64,000 nt of DNA from Stutzerimonas stutzeri (GTDB lineage: Bacteria; Pseudomonadota; Gammaproteobacteria; Pseudomonadales; Pseudomonadaceae). How positions within the stretch are numbered: position 1 is the first letter of the stretch; each line of letters starts with the position of its first letter. The stretch is from positions 1,364,001 to 1,428,000 of the forward strand of contig NZ_CP073105.1 of assembly GCF_018138085.1 (NCBI RefSeq). Reading direction: 5' to 3'. The position numbers were made by a program, and so were the translations under genes. Under the pieces are notes generated by a model. That model worked only from the letters and a program-made list of their open reading frames with translations, had not been told where the DNA came from and did no database searches. This document shows positions 36,569-46,499 of this stretch, one piece after another.

Positions 36569-38176
36569 TTACATTCGAAACACGCCAAAGCGGGTCGGCT
36601 CAATTGGTGCATTGAGGGATGCCGACAGCGCCAGTCCCAACACATCACGGGTTTGCGCGGGATCAATCACGCCGTCATCCCACAGCCGCGCGCTGGAATA
36701 GTACGGATGGCCCTGATGCTCGTACTGCTCAAGAATCGGTTGTTTTAGCTGGGCTTCCTCTTCAGCCGAAAACGTCTGCCCGCTGCGCTCGGCCTGTTCA
36801 CGCTTAACCTGAGCCAGCACGCCGGCGGCCTGTTGAGCCCCCATCACGCCAATCCGCGCGTTGGGCCACATCCACAAGAAACGCGGGTCATAGGCGCGGC
36901 CGCACATGCCGTAGTTCCCCGCACCAAAGCTGCCCCCGATAATCACCGTAAACTTTGGCACCTCGGCGCAGGCCACCGCGGTCACCAGCTTGGCGCCATG
37001 CTTGGCAATGCCGCCTGCCTCGTACTTCTGGCCGACCATGAAGCCGGTGATGTTTTGCAGGAACACCAGCGGAATGCCGCGCTGACATGCCAGTTCGATG
37101 AAATGAGCGCCTTTTTGCGCTGATTCCGCGAACAGGATGCCGTTGTTGGCCAGGATCGCGATGGGATAGCCCTGTATGTGCGCGAAGCCGCAGACCAGCG
37201 TGCTGCCGTATAGCGCCTTGAATTCATCGAACACCGAACCGTCGACGAGGCGGGCGATCACCTCGCGTACGTCGAAGGGCTGCTTGGCGTCGGCGGGGAT
37301 GACGCCATAGAGCTCTTCGCTATCGAACAACGGTGCAATCGGTGCGCGACTGTTCACCTCCCCACGCTTGCGCCAGTTGAGGTTGGCGATGCAGCGGCGA
37401 GCCAGCGAAAGGGCGTGCTCATCATTCTCGGCGTAGTGGTCGGCCACGCCGGAAGTCTTGCAATGCACATCGGCACCGCCCAGATCTTCGGCTGTCACCA
37501 CTTCACCGGTGGCGGCTTTGACCAATGGTGGGCCGGCGAGAAAGATGGTCGCCTGATTGCGCACCATGATGGCTTCGTCCGCCATCGCCGGCACATATGC
37601 ACCACCAGCGGTACAGGAACCCATCACCACGGCAATCTGCGGGATACCCATGGCGCTCATGTTGGCCTGGTTGAAGAAAATGCGGCCGAAGTGCTCGCGG
37701 TCAGGGAATACCTCGTCCTGACGCGGCAGGTTGGCGCCGCCGGAATCCACCAGATAGATGCATGGCAGGTGATTCTGCTGCGCAATGGTCTGCGCGCGCA
37801 GATGCTTTTTTACGGTGAGCGGGTAATAACTGCCACCTTTCACCGTCGCATCGTTGGCGATGATCATGCACTCTACGCCTTCGACGCGGCCGATGCCGGC
37901 GACCAATCCGGCGGCGGGCACCTCTTCGCCATAAACGTCGTGCGCTGCAAGCTGGCTGATCTCAAGAAATGCAGAGCCGTGGTCGAGCAAGCAGTTGATG
38001 CGCTCGCGTGGCAGCAACTTGCCGCGCGAAGTGTGTCGCAGCTGCGCCTTCTCGCCGCCGCCCTCATGGATGCGACCGAGGACGGCGTGCAAATCGTTAA
38101 CCTGGGCAAGCATCGCTTCTCGGTTCGCGGCGAACTCAGACGAGCGGGTGTTGATCTGGGTATGCAGGATAGCCAT
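36569..38176 (-). CDS. liuB: Methylcrotonyl-CoA carboxylase carboxyltransferase beta subunit
   Basis: 535 aa, the usual MCC-beta length. Carboxyltransferase motifs: [80 protein letters not shown] and [25 protein letters not shown]. It pairs with LiuD. Directly preceded by liuA, with an imperfect inverted repeat in the gap. Confidence 0.95.
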   Translation of the reverse strand: MAILHTQINTRSSEFAANREAMLAQVNDLHAVLGRIHEGGGEKAQLRHTSRGKLLPRERINCLLDHGSAFLEISQLAAHDVYGEEVPAAGLVAGIGRVEGVECMIIANDATVKGGSYYPLTVKKHLRAQTIAQQNHLPCIYLVDSGGANLPRQDEVFPDREHFGRIFFNQANMSAMGIPQIAVVMGSCTAGGAYVPAMADEAIMVRNQATIFLAGPPLVKAATGEVVTAEDLGGADVHCKTSGVADHYAENDEHALSLARRCIANLNWRKRGEVNSRAPIAPLFDSEELYGVIPADAKQPFDVREVIARLVDGSVFDEFKALYGSTLVCGFAHIQGYPIAILANNGILFAESAQKGAHFIELACQRGIPLVFLQNITGFMVGQKYEAGGIAKHGAKLVTAVACAEVPKFTVIIGGSFGAGNYGMCGRAYDPRFLWMWPNARIGVMGAQQAAGVLAQVKREQAERSGQTFSAEEEAQLKQPILEQYEHQGHPYYSSARLWDDGVIDPAQTRDVLGLALSASLNAPIEPTRFGVFRM

Positions 38177-38193
38177 GACGGACTCCGTCCTGG

Positions 38194-38258
38194 CTACAGG
38201 CCTCGGGCTGCAGGCTGCAGGCAGTTTACCTGTAGCTTGCAGCCCGCAGCCTGCAGCC
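38194..38258. repeat. Imperfect long inverted repeat between liuA and liuB
   Basis: CTACAGG (38194-38200) and CCTGTAG (38229-38235) form one pairing. The GC-rich runs of CTGCAGG-type units at 38205-38224 and 38236-38258 are complementary to each other. The liuA-liuB spacer could fold into alternative hairpins that stabilise or separate the two mRNA segments. Confidence 0.5.
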
Positions 38259-38261
38259 GCT

Positions 38262-39443
38262 TTATTTGGTTTCGTTGAACAACTCGCGGCCGATCAACAT
38301 CCGACGAATCTCGCTGGTGCCGGCGCCGATTTCGTAGAGCTTGGCGTCACGCCACAGGCGCCCGACTGGGAATTCGTTGATGTAGCCGTTGCCGCCCAAG
38401 ATCTGGATCGCTTCACCGGCAAGCCAGGTCGCCTTTTCAGCCGCATAAAGGATGACGCCGGCACAGTCCTTGCGAACCTGGCGAACATGGCCACTGCCCT
38501 GCGCATCGAGGTGCTTGCCCACGGCGTACAGATAAGCGCGGCATGCTTGTTGAGTGGTGTACATGTCGGCAACCTTGCCCTGGATCAGCTGGAACTCGCC
38601 GATGCTTTGGCCGAACTGCTTACGGTCGTGGATGTAGGGAATGACCACATCCATTGCTGCCTGCATCAGGCCCAGTGGTCCGCCGCTGAGTACCGCGCGT
38701 TCGTAGTCGAGGCCGCTCATCAGCACCTTGACGCCTTCGCCAACACCGCCCAGTACGTTCTCTTCCGGCACCTCGACATCCTGAAACACCAGTTCGCCAG
38801 TGTGCGAGCCGCGCATGCCGAGCTTGTCGAGCTTCTGCGCAACCGAGAAACCGGGGGCGCCTTTCTCGAGGATGAAAGCGGTCATGCCCTTGGGGCCGGC
38901 AGCCAGATCGGTTTTGGCGTACACCACCAGCACATCGCAATCGGGGCCGTTAGTGATCCACATCTTGGTACCGTTGAGCACGTAGCGGTCGCCTTTCTTA
39001 TCGGCGCGCAGCTTCATCGAAACCACATCGGAACCGGCGTTGGGTTCGCTCATGGCCAGCGCGCCGATGTGCTCGCCTGAAATCAGCTTGGGTAGAAACT
39101 GGCGCTTTTGCGCCTCGCTGCCGTTGCGGTTGATCTGATTGACGCAGAGGTTGGAGTGGGCGCCGTAGGACAAGCCGATGCCGCCAGCGGCGCGTGATAT
39201 TTCTTCCATGGCGATCATGTGCGCCAGGTAACCCATGCCGGAGCCGCCATATTCTTCTGAAACGGTCAGGCCAAGCAGACCCATGTCTCCGAACTTGCGC
39301 CAAAGGTCCATCGGAAATTGATCGGTGCGGTCTGCTTCCTCAGCACGCGGGGCGATTTCCTTTGCAGCGAAACCGGCAACGGAATCGCGCAACATGTCAA
39401 TTTCCTCACCGAGGAAAAAATCCAATCCGGGCAAACCACTCAT
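38262..39443 (-). CDS. liuA: Isovaleryl-CoA dehydrogenase
   Basis: 393 aa. ACAD motifs: [15 protein letters not shown] [56 protein letters not shown] (with the Glu typical of isovaleryl-CoA dehydrogenase catalytic base in helix G) and [34 protein letters not shown]. It oxidises isovaleryl-CoA to 3-methylcrotonyl-CoA. Start overlaps the liuR stop by 4 bp. Confidence 0.95.
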   Translation of the reverse strand: MSGLPGLDFFLGEEIDMLRDSVAGFAAKEIAPRAEEADRTDQFPMDLWRKFGDMGLLGLTVSEEYGGSGMGYLAHMIAMEEISRAAGGIGLSYGAHSNLCVNQINRNGSEAQKRQFLPKLISGEHIGALAMSEPNAGSDVVSMKLRADKKGDRYVLNGTKMWITNGPDCDVLVVYAKTDLAAGPKGMTAFILEKGAPGFSVAQKLDKLGMRGSHTGELVFQDVEVPEENVLGGVGEGVKVLMSGLDYERAVLSGGPLGLMQAAMDVVIPYIHDRKQFGQSIGEFQLIQGKVADMYTTQQACRAYLYAVGKHLDAQGSGHVRQVRKDCAGVILYAAEKATWLAGEAIQILGGNGYINEFPVGRLWRDAKLYEIGAGTSEIRRMLIGRELFNETK

Positions 39444-39868
39444 GGTCCAGCTCTCCTATTGTCATTGTTGGTTCCTTTGGAAACGCCGCTGGCTCGCTCC
39501 AGAGCCAGCCGGCAGCGTTGTTCCGCAAGGTCTAGTTCGGCCTGCATCTTTTGAATGTCCAGCACCTGTTGATCGAGCTGCTGACGCCTGTTTGAGATCG
39601 TTTCCAGCAACCGGCTCAGCTGCATGCTGTTGCCGCCGGCCGGGCAGTACATGCTGATCAATTCCTTGCATTCTGACAGCGACAGTCCGATGCGCTTGCC
39701 GCGCATGATCAGCTGTAGCGTTACCCGATCGCGCTGCGAGTAGAGGCGCGTCTGACCGCGTCGCTCGGGCAGCAGCAAGCCCTGCTCCTCATAGAAGCGA
39801 ATGGCACGAGTGGTCACCGTCATCTCGCGAGCCAGTTCGGAAATGCTGAATACGTCGGGTATGTTCAC
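39440..39868 (-). CDS. liuR: MerR-family regulator of the liu operon
   Basis: 142 aa, GTG start. MerR HTH at the N-terminus: [37 protein letters not shown], followed by a coiled-coil dimer helix and [20 protein letters not shown]. Its position as first gene before liuA, in a 4-bp overlap, is that of LiuR, a regulator of branched-chain amino acid degradation in gammaproteobacteria. A palindrome lies just upstream. Confidence 0.92.
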   Translation of the reverse strand: MNIPDVFSISELAREMTVTTRAIRFYEEQGLLLPERRGQTRLYSQRDRVTLQLIMRGKRIGLSLSECKELISMYCPAGGNSMQLSRLLETISNRRQQLDQQVLDIQKMQAELDLAEQRCRLALERASGVSKGTNNDNRRAGP

Positions 39869-39887
39869 TCGTGACTACCTGTCCTTC

Positions 39888-39897
39888 ACGTTAACGT
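39888..39897. promoter_or_regulatory. LiuR-type operator
   Basis: Perfect palindrome ACGTTAACGT 20 bp upstream of the liuR start. It agrees with the ACGTNAACGT-like core I recall for LiuR sites in gammaproteobacteria. Autoregulation of liuRABCDE is implied. Confidence 0.6.
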
Positions 39898-39988
39898 CTG
39901 CTGGTATCGGCGGAAACGGCAGTCGCCAGCCCATCCGGTTGTCACTAAATGTTGGGTCGCCCGGCTTCGCTTGAGGCCGGGCACCGCA

Positions 39989-42900
39989 TCAAAGCTGGAC
40001 AGCATCGATGCGTTTCGATGTCCCGGGCTGGCTTGCGTCATAAAAGTTCGAGCCGGAGCGCAGTTGTGTCAGAAGCTGCGATTTTCGGCTCTCGGCATGC
40101 GAGAGGTAGCGTTCCTTGACCGGGCCATAGCCGCGTACCGCATCTGGCAGCTCGGCCAGTTTCACAGCCAGACTGAGATTGTCCGCCGTTACCGCAGTTA
40201 GGAGTTCGTCAAGCAACTCTTCGTAACTTTGCAGCCAGTGCCGCTCAACCTTGCGCTCATGGGTGTAGCCGAAAGGATCGACCCAGGTGTTGCGCATGAA
40301 TTTCAGCTTGGCCAGCAGCTTGAAACACTTGAGCATCCAGGGGCCGAAGCTCTTCTTAGCTGGCTCAGTGCCGGGCTCAGCCTTGCTGAGCACAGGCGGC
40401 GCGAGGTGAAAGCGCAGGCTGTAATCGCCGTCGAAGGTGGCTTCGATCTTTTTCAGGAAGTCGCCGTTGGTGAACAGCCGCGCCACTTCGTACTCATCCT
40501 TGATCGCTAGGACCTTGAAATAGTATTGGGCCACCGCTGCTGTGAGCGCGCCAGGCAGGCCAACGAGCGCCGTTTCCTTGGTTCTGAATTGCTCGATGCG
40601 ATCCAGATAACGCTTGGCCAGTGCCGCGTTCTGGTAGTCGGTGAGATAGCTGCTACGCCGTTCAATGGACTCCTCCAGCGACTGCGAGAGTTGCTGATCG
40701 CGGTTCTGGAGCTTGCCGGCCTCCAATTTGTATTGCACGCGCAGCAGATCGACCGCTGCGCGACGGCCCCAGACGAAGGCGTTGCGGTTGAATTCTACGG
40801 CTGTGCCGTTCAATTCGATTGCCTGCATAAGGGCCGCTTCGCCCACCGGCAGCCAGCCTTTCTGATAGGCGTAACCCAGCATGAACGTGTTGGTCGCGAT
40901 CGAGTCGCCCATCAGCGCAGTGGCGAGCTTGCTGGCGTCTACGAACGTCGCCTGGCCGTCGCCTACGGCTTCGCGAATTTGTGCTGCCATATTGGCAGTC
41001 TGGAAGCGCGGGTCCGGGTGTGCTTCGAGGTCGCCGCTTTCCGCCTGCAAGGCAAAGGTACGGACAAATGCGCTGGTGATGCTTTCTTCACTGTTAATCA
41101 CTGCGTGGGTCACGCCCTGGCGCATCTTCGACAACGTCTCTGTATTGGCGCTGACCACCAGATCGCAGCCCAGTAGCAGGCTAGCTTCGCCCTCGGCGAT
41201 GCGCGGGGCGAAAAGCTGATCCTGCTGAGCGGCAATGCGGATATGCGACCACACCGCACCTCCTTTCTGCGCCATGCCGGCCATGTCGAGGTTCAGCGCG
41301 CCCTTGCCTTCGATGAAGGCAGCCATGCCGAGCAGGGCGCCGATAGTGACCACGCCAGTTCCACCAACGCCAGTGACCAGAATGCTATAGGGCTCATCCA
41401 GCGCCAGTGGGGCGGGCTGTGGCAGCTCCCAGTGGTCCTCGGGGTTTTCCGCCAATGCCTTGGGCTTGCGCAGCTTGCCGCCTTCGACCGTGACGAAGCT
41501 CGGGCAGAAGCCAGACAGACAGGTGAAGTCCTTGTTGCAGGAGGACTGGTCGATTTCGCGCTTGCGCCCGAATTCGGTTTCCACCGCGACCACGGACATG
41601 CAGTTGGATTTGCTGCTGCAGTCGCCGCAGCCTTCACAGACGGCCTCGTTGATCACCACCCGGCGCGCAGGGTCCGGAAACTTGCCGCGCTTGCGCCGGC
41701 GCCGTTTCTCGGCGGCGCAGGTCTGGTCGTAAATGATGGCCGAGACGCCGCTGAACTCGCGCATCTCGTTCTGCACGTCGTCCATGTGGTCTCTGCGATA
41801 CACCGGAACGCCAGGGGCGAGGTCTTTTACATGCTCGTATTTGTCCGTGTCGTCGCTGACCACCACAATTTTGGTCACGCCCTCTGCGGCCAACTGACGC
41901 GAAATCTGCGACACGCTGAGCGTACCGTCGACAGGCTGGCCACCGGTCATCGCTACCGCGTCGTTGTAAAGAATCTTATAGGTGATCGATACCTTGGCAG
42001 CCACAGCCGCGCGGATCGCCAGCAGCCCGGAGTGGAAGTAGGTGCCGTCGCCGAGATTGGCGAACACATGCTTGGTCGCAGTGAAGGGCGCCTGGCCGAC
42101 CCACGCTACGCCTTCGCCCCCCATCTGGCTGAATGTCTGGGTTTGCGGGTAAATCCAGGCCGCCATGTAGTGGCAACCGATCCCCGCCAGCGCTCGGCTG
42201 CCTTCGGGAACCTTGGTCGAGGTGTTGTGCGGGCAGCCGGAGCAGTAGTGAGGTACGCGATCCATCAGGTTGACCAAGTGGCCCTTGCTGCACAGTTGCG
42301 CTTCCAGGACAGCCAGGCGGACCTGCAACTCACCGCCCTGATAGACCCGCAATATCCGCCGCGCCAGCGCACGGGCAATCTGCGCGGGCGTGAGCTCGCC
42401 GATGGCCGGCAGCAACCAGTCGGTATGTGGCCTGGCCCATTCGCCTTTGTCGTCGAACTTGCCGACGATGACGGGGCGCACATCCTCGCGCCAGTTGTAG
42501 AGTTCTTCCTTGAGCTGGTACTCGATCATGTGGCGCTTTTCTTCGACCACCACGATTTCTTCCAGGCCCTCGGCAAACTGCCGCACGCCTTCGGCCTCGA
42601 GCGGCCAGATCATTCCTACCTTGTAGATGCGCAGCCCGATTTGTTGAGCGAGCGCGTCGTCGATGCCAAGAATCTTTAGCGCCTGGCACACGTCGAGATA
42701 CGATTTGCCAGAAGTGATGATGCCCAGGCGCGCCTTGGACGAATCGACAACGATACGGTCGAGGCGGTTGGCGCGGGCGTAGGCTAGCGCGGCGTAAACC
42801 TTATGCTCGAATAGCCGCTTTTCCTGATCCAGCGGCGGGTCCGGCCAGCGGATGTTCACGCCGCCTTCCGGCATCGGCACGTCGGGGATGATCGGCTGCA

Positions 42901-43552
42901 CGCGATGAGGATCGACGTCGACGATGGCGGCGCTTTCTACGGTGTCGGCCACCGCCTTGAGCGCAACCCAGCAACCGGAAAAGCGCGACATGGCCCAGCC
43001 ATGCATGCCGTAGTCCAAGTATTCCTGCACGCCAGATGGTGCCAGCACTGGCATCATGACGGCTTTGAAGATGTGTTCGGTCTGGTGCGGCAGGGATGAA
43101 GACTTGGCTCCGTGGTCGTCACCGGCAATCGCCAGCACACCGCCAAAACGTGAGGTGCCTGCGGCATTGGCGTGGCGGAACACGTCGCCACAGCGGTCGA
43201 CGCCCGGACCCTTGCCGTACCACATGCCGAACACGCCGTCGTACTTGGCGCCTTCGAAGATGTTGACCTGCTGGGTGCCCCACAGCGAGGTGGCCGCCAG
43301 GTCTTCGTTGACGCCTGGCTGGAAGTGAACGTGGTGTTCCTTCAGATGGTCACGAGCCTTCCATAGCGCCTGATCGAACCCGCCGAGGGGCGAGCCGCGA
43401 TAGCCAGAGATGAAGCCTGCAGTATTGAGCCCATTCTCAAGGTCGCGCTGACGCTGCATTAACGGCAGACGCACCAGCGCCTGGATGCCCGTCATTAGGA
43501 CTTTGCCGGTCTGCTGAACGTACTTGTCGTCCAGCGATGGGGTTTTGCTCAC
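39989..43552 (-). CDS. Indolepyruvate:ferredoxin oxidoreductase, single-chain (alpha-beta-gamma fused)
   Basis: 1187 aa from the GTG at 43552: GGAGG lies six bases upstream, whereas the TTG at 43558 abuts it. Order: N-terminal pyrimidine-binding domain (GFISGYRGSPLGGFDQAL), TPP-binding domain (GCPHNTSTKVPEGSRALAGIGCHYM; GDGTYFHSGL), a ferredoxin-like insert with CEGCGDCSSKSNC and a further Cys cluster, then a C-terminal gamma-type domain (VTGVGGTGVVTIGALLGMAA) after about residue 720. It oxidatively decarboxylates aryl or branched 2-oxo acids to acyl-CoA. Beside liu it may supply acyl-CoAs from amino-acid transaminates (inference). Confidence 0.9.
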   Translation of the reverse strand: MSKTPSLDDKYVQQTGKVLMTGIQALVRLPLMQRQRDLENGLNTAGFISGYRGSPLGGFDQALWKARDHLKEHHVHFQPGVNEDLAATSLWGTQQVNIFEGAKYDGVFGMWYGKGPGVDRCGDVFRHANAAGTSRFGGVLAIAGDDHGAKSSSLPHQTEHIFKAVMMPVLAPSGVQEYLDYGMHGWAMSRFSGCWVALKAVADTVESAAIVDVDPHRVQPIIPDVPMPEGGVNIRWPDPPLDQEKRLFEHKVYAALAYARANRLDRIVVDSSKARLGIITSGKSYLDVCQALKILGIDDALAQQIGLRIYKVGMIWPLEAEGVRQFAEGLEEIVVVEEKRHMIEYQLKEELYNWREDVRPVIVGKFDDKGEWARPHTDWLLPAIGELTPAQIARALARRILRVYQGGELQVRLAVLEAQLCSKGHLVNLMDRVPHYCSGCPHNTSTKVPEGSRALAGIGCHYMAAWIYPQTQTFSQMGGEGVAWVGQAPFTATKHVFANLGDGTYFHSGLLAIRAAVAAKVSITYKILYNDAVAMTGGQPVDGTLSVSQISRQLAAEGVTKIVVVSDDTDKYEHVKDLAPGVPVYRRDHMDDVQNEMREFSGVSAIIYDQTCAAEKRRRRKRGKFPDPARRVVINEAVCEGCGDCSSKSNCMSVVAVETEFGRKREIDQSSCNKDFTCLSGFCPSFVTVEGGKLRKPKALAENPEDHWELPQPAPLALDEPYSILVTGVGGTGVVTIGALLGMAAFIEGKGALNLDMAGMAQKGGAVWSHIRIAAQQDQLFAPRIAEGEASLLLGCDLVVSANTETLSKMRQGVTHAVINSEESITSAFVRTFALQAESGDLEAHPDPRFQTANMAAQIREAVGDGQATFVDASKLATALMGDSIATNTFMLGYAYQKGWLPVGEAALMQAIELNGTAVEFNRNAFVWGRRAAVDLLRVQYKLEAGKLQNRDQQLSQSLEESIERRSSYLTDYQNAALAKRYLDRIEQFRTKETALVGLPGALTAAVAQYYFKVLAIKDEYEVARLFTNGDFLKKIEATFDGDYSLRFHLAPPVLSKAEPGTEPAKKSFGPWMLKCFKLLAKLKFMRNTWVDPFGYTHERKVERHWLQSYEELLDELLTAVTADNLSLAVKLAELPDAVRGYGPVKERYLSHAESRKSQLLTQLRSGSNFYDASQPGTSKRIDAVQL

Positions 43553-43609
43553 GGCCAACCTCCAGATTGTTCTTGTCTACGCGGCACATGGCGGCGCGAA
43601 TGATTTGAA

Positions 43610-43670
43610 CAGATTATCTGTTTACGTGTAAATATCGTAAAACGATAAAATCGGCTATCTGGTATCAGAT
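43610..43670. promoter_or_regulatory. Cluster of dyads upstream of the IOR gene
   Basis: Three inverted repeats fall within 61 bp: CAGAT-T-ATCTG (43610-43620), ATCGT-AAA-ACGAT (43634-43646) and ATCTG-GTAT-CAGAT (43657-43670). The first recurs exactly at 44424-44434. The region is AT-rich and promoter-like. The binding protein is unknown. Confidence 0.5.
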
Positions 43671-43791
43671 AAACAGATATCAGGAGACGCAGGAGAGGGG
43701 AGATAACGAAGCCGCAGGGATGGAGCGATTGGCTGAGCGGAATCGCCTGGATAACGAGCGACCGCCGTTGCGGCGATCACCCAATTCGCTA

Positions 43792-44334
43792 TTACTTGGC
43801 CAGTTCGGCTTCTATCGTCTGTTGCAGGCGTGGGTCATCCGGGCTGACATCCGGCGAGAAACGCGCCACCACCTGGCCGTTGCGACCGATGACGAACTTC
43901 TCGAAGTTCCAGAGCACCTCCGGGGCAGCGTTGGTCTGGATGCCATAACCGGCGAGCCGCTCTCGCATGGGACCTTCACCGGTAGCGTCTGGCTTGGCGG
44001 CGGTCAATTCCCCATAGAGCGGATGACGATCCTCGCCGGCGACAGACACCTTGGCGAAAAGCGGGAACTGCACGTTATAGGTCAAGGTACAGAACTCCTT
44101 GATCTCCTGGTCGCTGCCCGGCTCCTGCTCCTTGAAATTATTGGCGGGGAACGCCAGCACCTCCAAGCCTTGTTCGCGCTTGTCTTCGTAGAGCTTTTCA
44201 AGCCCTTCGTACTGTGGCGTCAGCCCGCATTTGGACGCCACATTGACGACCAGCAATACCTTGCCTTTGTAGCGCTCCAGCGTAAGCGATTGGCCATCAT
44301 TGGATTGCACCGGGATATCGAAGATTGAAGCCAT
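43792..44334 (-). CDS. Glutathione/thioredoxin peroxidase (Cys-type GPx)
   Basis: 180 aa. GPx motifs: VNVASKCGLTPQYEGL with peroxidatic Cys (not Sec), FPANNFKEQEPGSD, HPLYGELTA and WNFEKFVIGRNGQVVARFSPDVSPDD (Trp/Asn of the tetrad). The usual FPCNQF is FPANNF here, so the tetrad Gln is Asn; this seems a variant subgroup. Probably reduces organic hydroperoxides, cytosolic. An identical CAGATTATCTG palindrome lies on each side of the gene. Confidence 0.9.
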   Translation of the reverse strand: MASIFDIPVQSNDGQSLTLERYKGKVLLVVNVASKCGLTPQYEGLEKLYEDKREQGLEVLAFPANNFKEQEPGSDQEIKEFCTLTYNVQFPLFAKVSVAGEDRHPLYGELTAAKPDATGEGPMRERLAGYGIQTNAAPEVLWNFEKFVIGRNGQVVARFSPDVSPDDPRLQQTIEAELAK

Positions 44335-44423
44335 GGATGTCCTCCTTCTGTTATGAAATTTTCAGCCTAGACGAAGATTACTGGAGAAAAGCAGAATAAC
44401 GATACAAATTCACAAAAAGTGCA

Positions 44424-44434
44424 CAGATTATCTG
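44424..44434. promoter_or_regulatory. Second CAGATTATCTG palindrome
   Basis: Identical to 43610-43620, followed by GGTA as in the dyad at 43657. It is located between the GPx gene and the divergent MDR gene, 90 bp upstream of the GPx start. Confidence 0.45.
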
Positions 44435-44595
44435 GTAGTCGAGTAGGTCTGCCCGCTTTGTGGTCATTCGAGGGATAGTGCGAAGCCGGCGCCACGGTTC
44501 CATAACGGAATTATTGCTGGACAAAACACGTTAAAATGTTCAACTAATACCCTGGCTTCAACCCCGACAACAAGACAAACAAGAAGGAGATTCGC

Positions 44596-45522
44596 ATGCG
44601 TGCAGCCATCATTTCCGAGCGCAATGCTCCACCGGTAGTAGGCGAGTTTCGCGAACCTGAGCCGCAGCAAGGCTCCGTCATGATTGACGTCGACACTGCC
44701 GGCCTGGGCGGTTGGGACGTGCTCGGCGCTTATCGACTCGGGGTCGAGTATCCCTGTGTGATTCGTGGCGAAGGTGTCGGTCGCGCGGAAGACGGCCGTC
44801 GAGTGTATTTCGGCGAGCGTTCGGTTTTGCCGTTCGGTGCCTGGGCCGAGCGCACGCTGGTACCGGCTGCGGAGGTCTGGAACGTTCCGGACGACGTAGA
44901 TGACAAAACCGCGATCAGCATGGGTATCGCCGGGACCGGCGCCATCGTGCCGCTGGAAAAGGCGCAAATCCAGAAAGGCGAAAAAGTGCTCGTGCTCGGC
45001 GCTACCGGCACCCTTGGCCAGATCGCGCTGCAGCTGGCTCGTGGCATGGGCGCCGGAAAGGTCGTGGGTGCGGCACGCTCTGCCGAGGCACTGACGCGCT
45101 TGAAGTCGCGCGGCATCGCCGATGACGTGGTGACGTTGGGCGGCGCCGATGATGTTGCGGCACTGAAAGACGCAGGCGACGGTGGGTTCGACGTAGTGCT
45201 GGATCTGGTTTGCGGCCAACCCATGCTTAGCTCTTTGAAGGCTACCAACTGGGGCGCACGGATCATGACCATCGGCACCGGGGCAGGGCGCAAGCTCGAT
45301 CTCGACATTGCCGATCTGCTGTTCCGTTCGCTGTCGTGCATTGGCACGGGCCAGCGCCCGCCCGCTGACCGCGAGCAAATCTGGCTGCGTCTGCTGAAGA
45401 TCGCGAGGGAGCAGGAAATCCAGATCGACTACGTCGACTACACCCTCGACCAGGCCGCCGAGGCCTGGGCTGCGCAGGTGTCTGGCCCGCATGCGAAAAT
45501 CACGGCGAGCGTGCGCCGCTGA
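44596..45522 (+). CDS. MDR-superfamily (quinone oxidoreductase-like) alcohol dehydrogenase
   Basis: 308 aa. GroES-like N-terminus, truncated relative to zinc enzymes (VDTAGLGGWDVLGAYRLGVEYPCVIRGEGVGRAE). NADPH-binding Rossmann motif VLGATGTLGQIALQLARGMGAG, then GFDVVLDLVCG. The structural and catalytic Zn ligands are absent, as in QOR-type reductases. Probably an NADPH-dependent quinone or enone reductase. Divergent from the GPx gene; a detoxification role alongside it is plausible. Confidence 0.85.
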   Translation: MRAAIISERNAPPVVGEFREPEPQQGSVMIDVDTAGLGGWDVLGAYRLGVEYPCVIRGEGVGRAEDGRRVYFGERSVLPFGAWAERTLVPAAEVWNVPDDVDDKTAISMGIAGTGAIVPLEKAQIQKGEKVLVLGATGTLGQIALQLARGMGAGKVVGAARSAEALTRLKSRGIADDVVTLGGADDVAALKDAGDGGFDVVLDLVCGQPMLSSLKATNWGARIMTIGTGAGRKLDLDIADLLFRSLSCIGTGQRPPADREQIWLRLLKIAREQEIQIDYVDYTLDQAAEAWAAQVSGPHAKITASVRR

Positions 45523-45531
45523 GCCAATGTA

Positions 45532-45559
45532 CGGCCGGCCGCCTCGCGCTAGCCGGCCG
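45532..45559. repeat. GC-rich inverted repeat after MDR gene
   Basis: Arms CGGCCGGC (45532-45539) and GCCGGCCG (45552-45559), 10 bp after the MDR stop. No T-run follows. Possible transcript 3'-end stabiliser. Confidence 0.45.
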
Positions 45560-45719
45560 AGCATCGTGGTCTCTGGTTCGGCTTGATGGGTACGGCGGTG
45601 ACGGGGCGCCCAGCTAGCCGGACTATGGCGGCGGCACTCGTGTACCAATCCGGCCCAATCCTGACCAGGGGCGCTGCCTGGCGGTCAGCTCGAAGCGGTG
45701 GAAAACTTAGGGAGCGACA

Positions 45720-46499
45720 ATGGATATCCACAGGATGAATAGAGCGGCAATACTCATGTTGTTTTTGATTATTGCCGTGCCGGCTCAAGCCGGGCGCATA
45801 CAGCAAGAGCTGCAGACGACCCAGGAACTCCGATCCCTGGCCTTTCTGACCTGCGCAAATGCATTGGTGTATTTCAATCAGAACGGAAGCCCCTACGAGT
45901 TGCGTAACAAGCAGGGCTATGAACAAAGAATCCTCCGCTTGCGAAGCCTGGCCAAAAGTCTGGGCGTTGCGGACGTTATAGATGAAGTGCAGCGCCTGCA
46001 AACACGCCTCGATGATACTGACGAGTTACCCCAAACCAGCGCGGCCCTACGCTCTACCGAACCCTCTTATTCACGTAGGTTGTTGCCGGTAATCGAGTCG
46101 CACGCACATCTGCAAGCCTTACTGGATGCCCATTACGCCCAGCTGCAGGGTGACGAGCCTCTGGGTGAACTTGGAAAACTACACGCCATCAGCCGCGCTA
46201 TGGGCGAATTGCTGGTGAACTATCAGATCGCGTCGTTCAATCGTCTTGGCGCCGAAACATGGATACTGAGAGACGAGAAAACCCATCAACTCGATCACGA
46301 AGTAATCGATGCGTTCGAGCGTTTGTCGGCCGGCCATCCGGCACTTGCCGAGGCGCTTGAGCATGCGGCACGCGAGTACTCGTTCGTCCGCGGCGTGATC
46401 CTCAAACAGGACGGAAATTGGGCGCCCAACGGGGCTGAACGCTATATGCGGTCGACGATTGCCGAAGTCGACCAAATCGCCAGAGGATTGCGCCAGTAA
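45720..46499 (+). CDS. Exported protein of unknown function
   Basis: 259 aa; an ATG at 45735 is an alternative start. Signal peptide with a hydrophobic core AAILMLFLIIAVPAQA, cleavage probably after AQA. The mature part is largely helical, with repeated Leu/Arg heptad-like stretches (QRILRLRSLAKSLGVADVIDEVQRLQTRL; HAHLQALLDAHYAQLQGD) and a single Cys in AFLTCANALVYF. I recognise no family. It stands alone: an MDR gene upstream on the same strand (about 200 bp) and a convergent TetR gene downstream. Confidence 0.75.
   Translation: MDIHRMNRAAILMLFLIIAVPAQAGRIQQELQTTQELRSLAFLTCANALVYFNQNGSPYELRNKQGYEQRILRLRSLAKSLGVADVIDEVQRLQTRLDDTDELPQTSAALRSTEPSYSRRLLPVIESHAHLQALLDAHYAQLQGDEPLGELGKLHAISRAMGELLVNYQIASFNRLGAETWILRDEKTHQLDHEVIDAFERLSAGHPALAEALEHAAREYSFVRGVILKQDGNWAPNGAERYMRSTIAEVDQIARGLRQ

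Noticed and set aside
41243..42679. 478-codon open frame opposite the IOR gene
   Set aside because: The IOR protein motifs are continuous through this region, so this is an antisense shadow.
45532..45559. GC-rich hairpin as a rho-independent terminator
   Set aside because: No T-run follows the stem; kept only as an inverted repeat.
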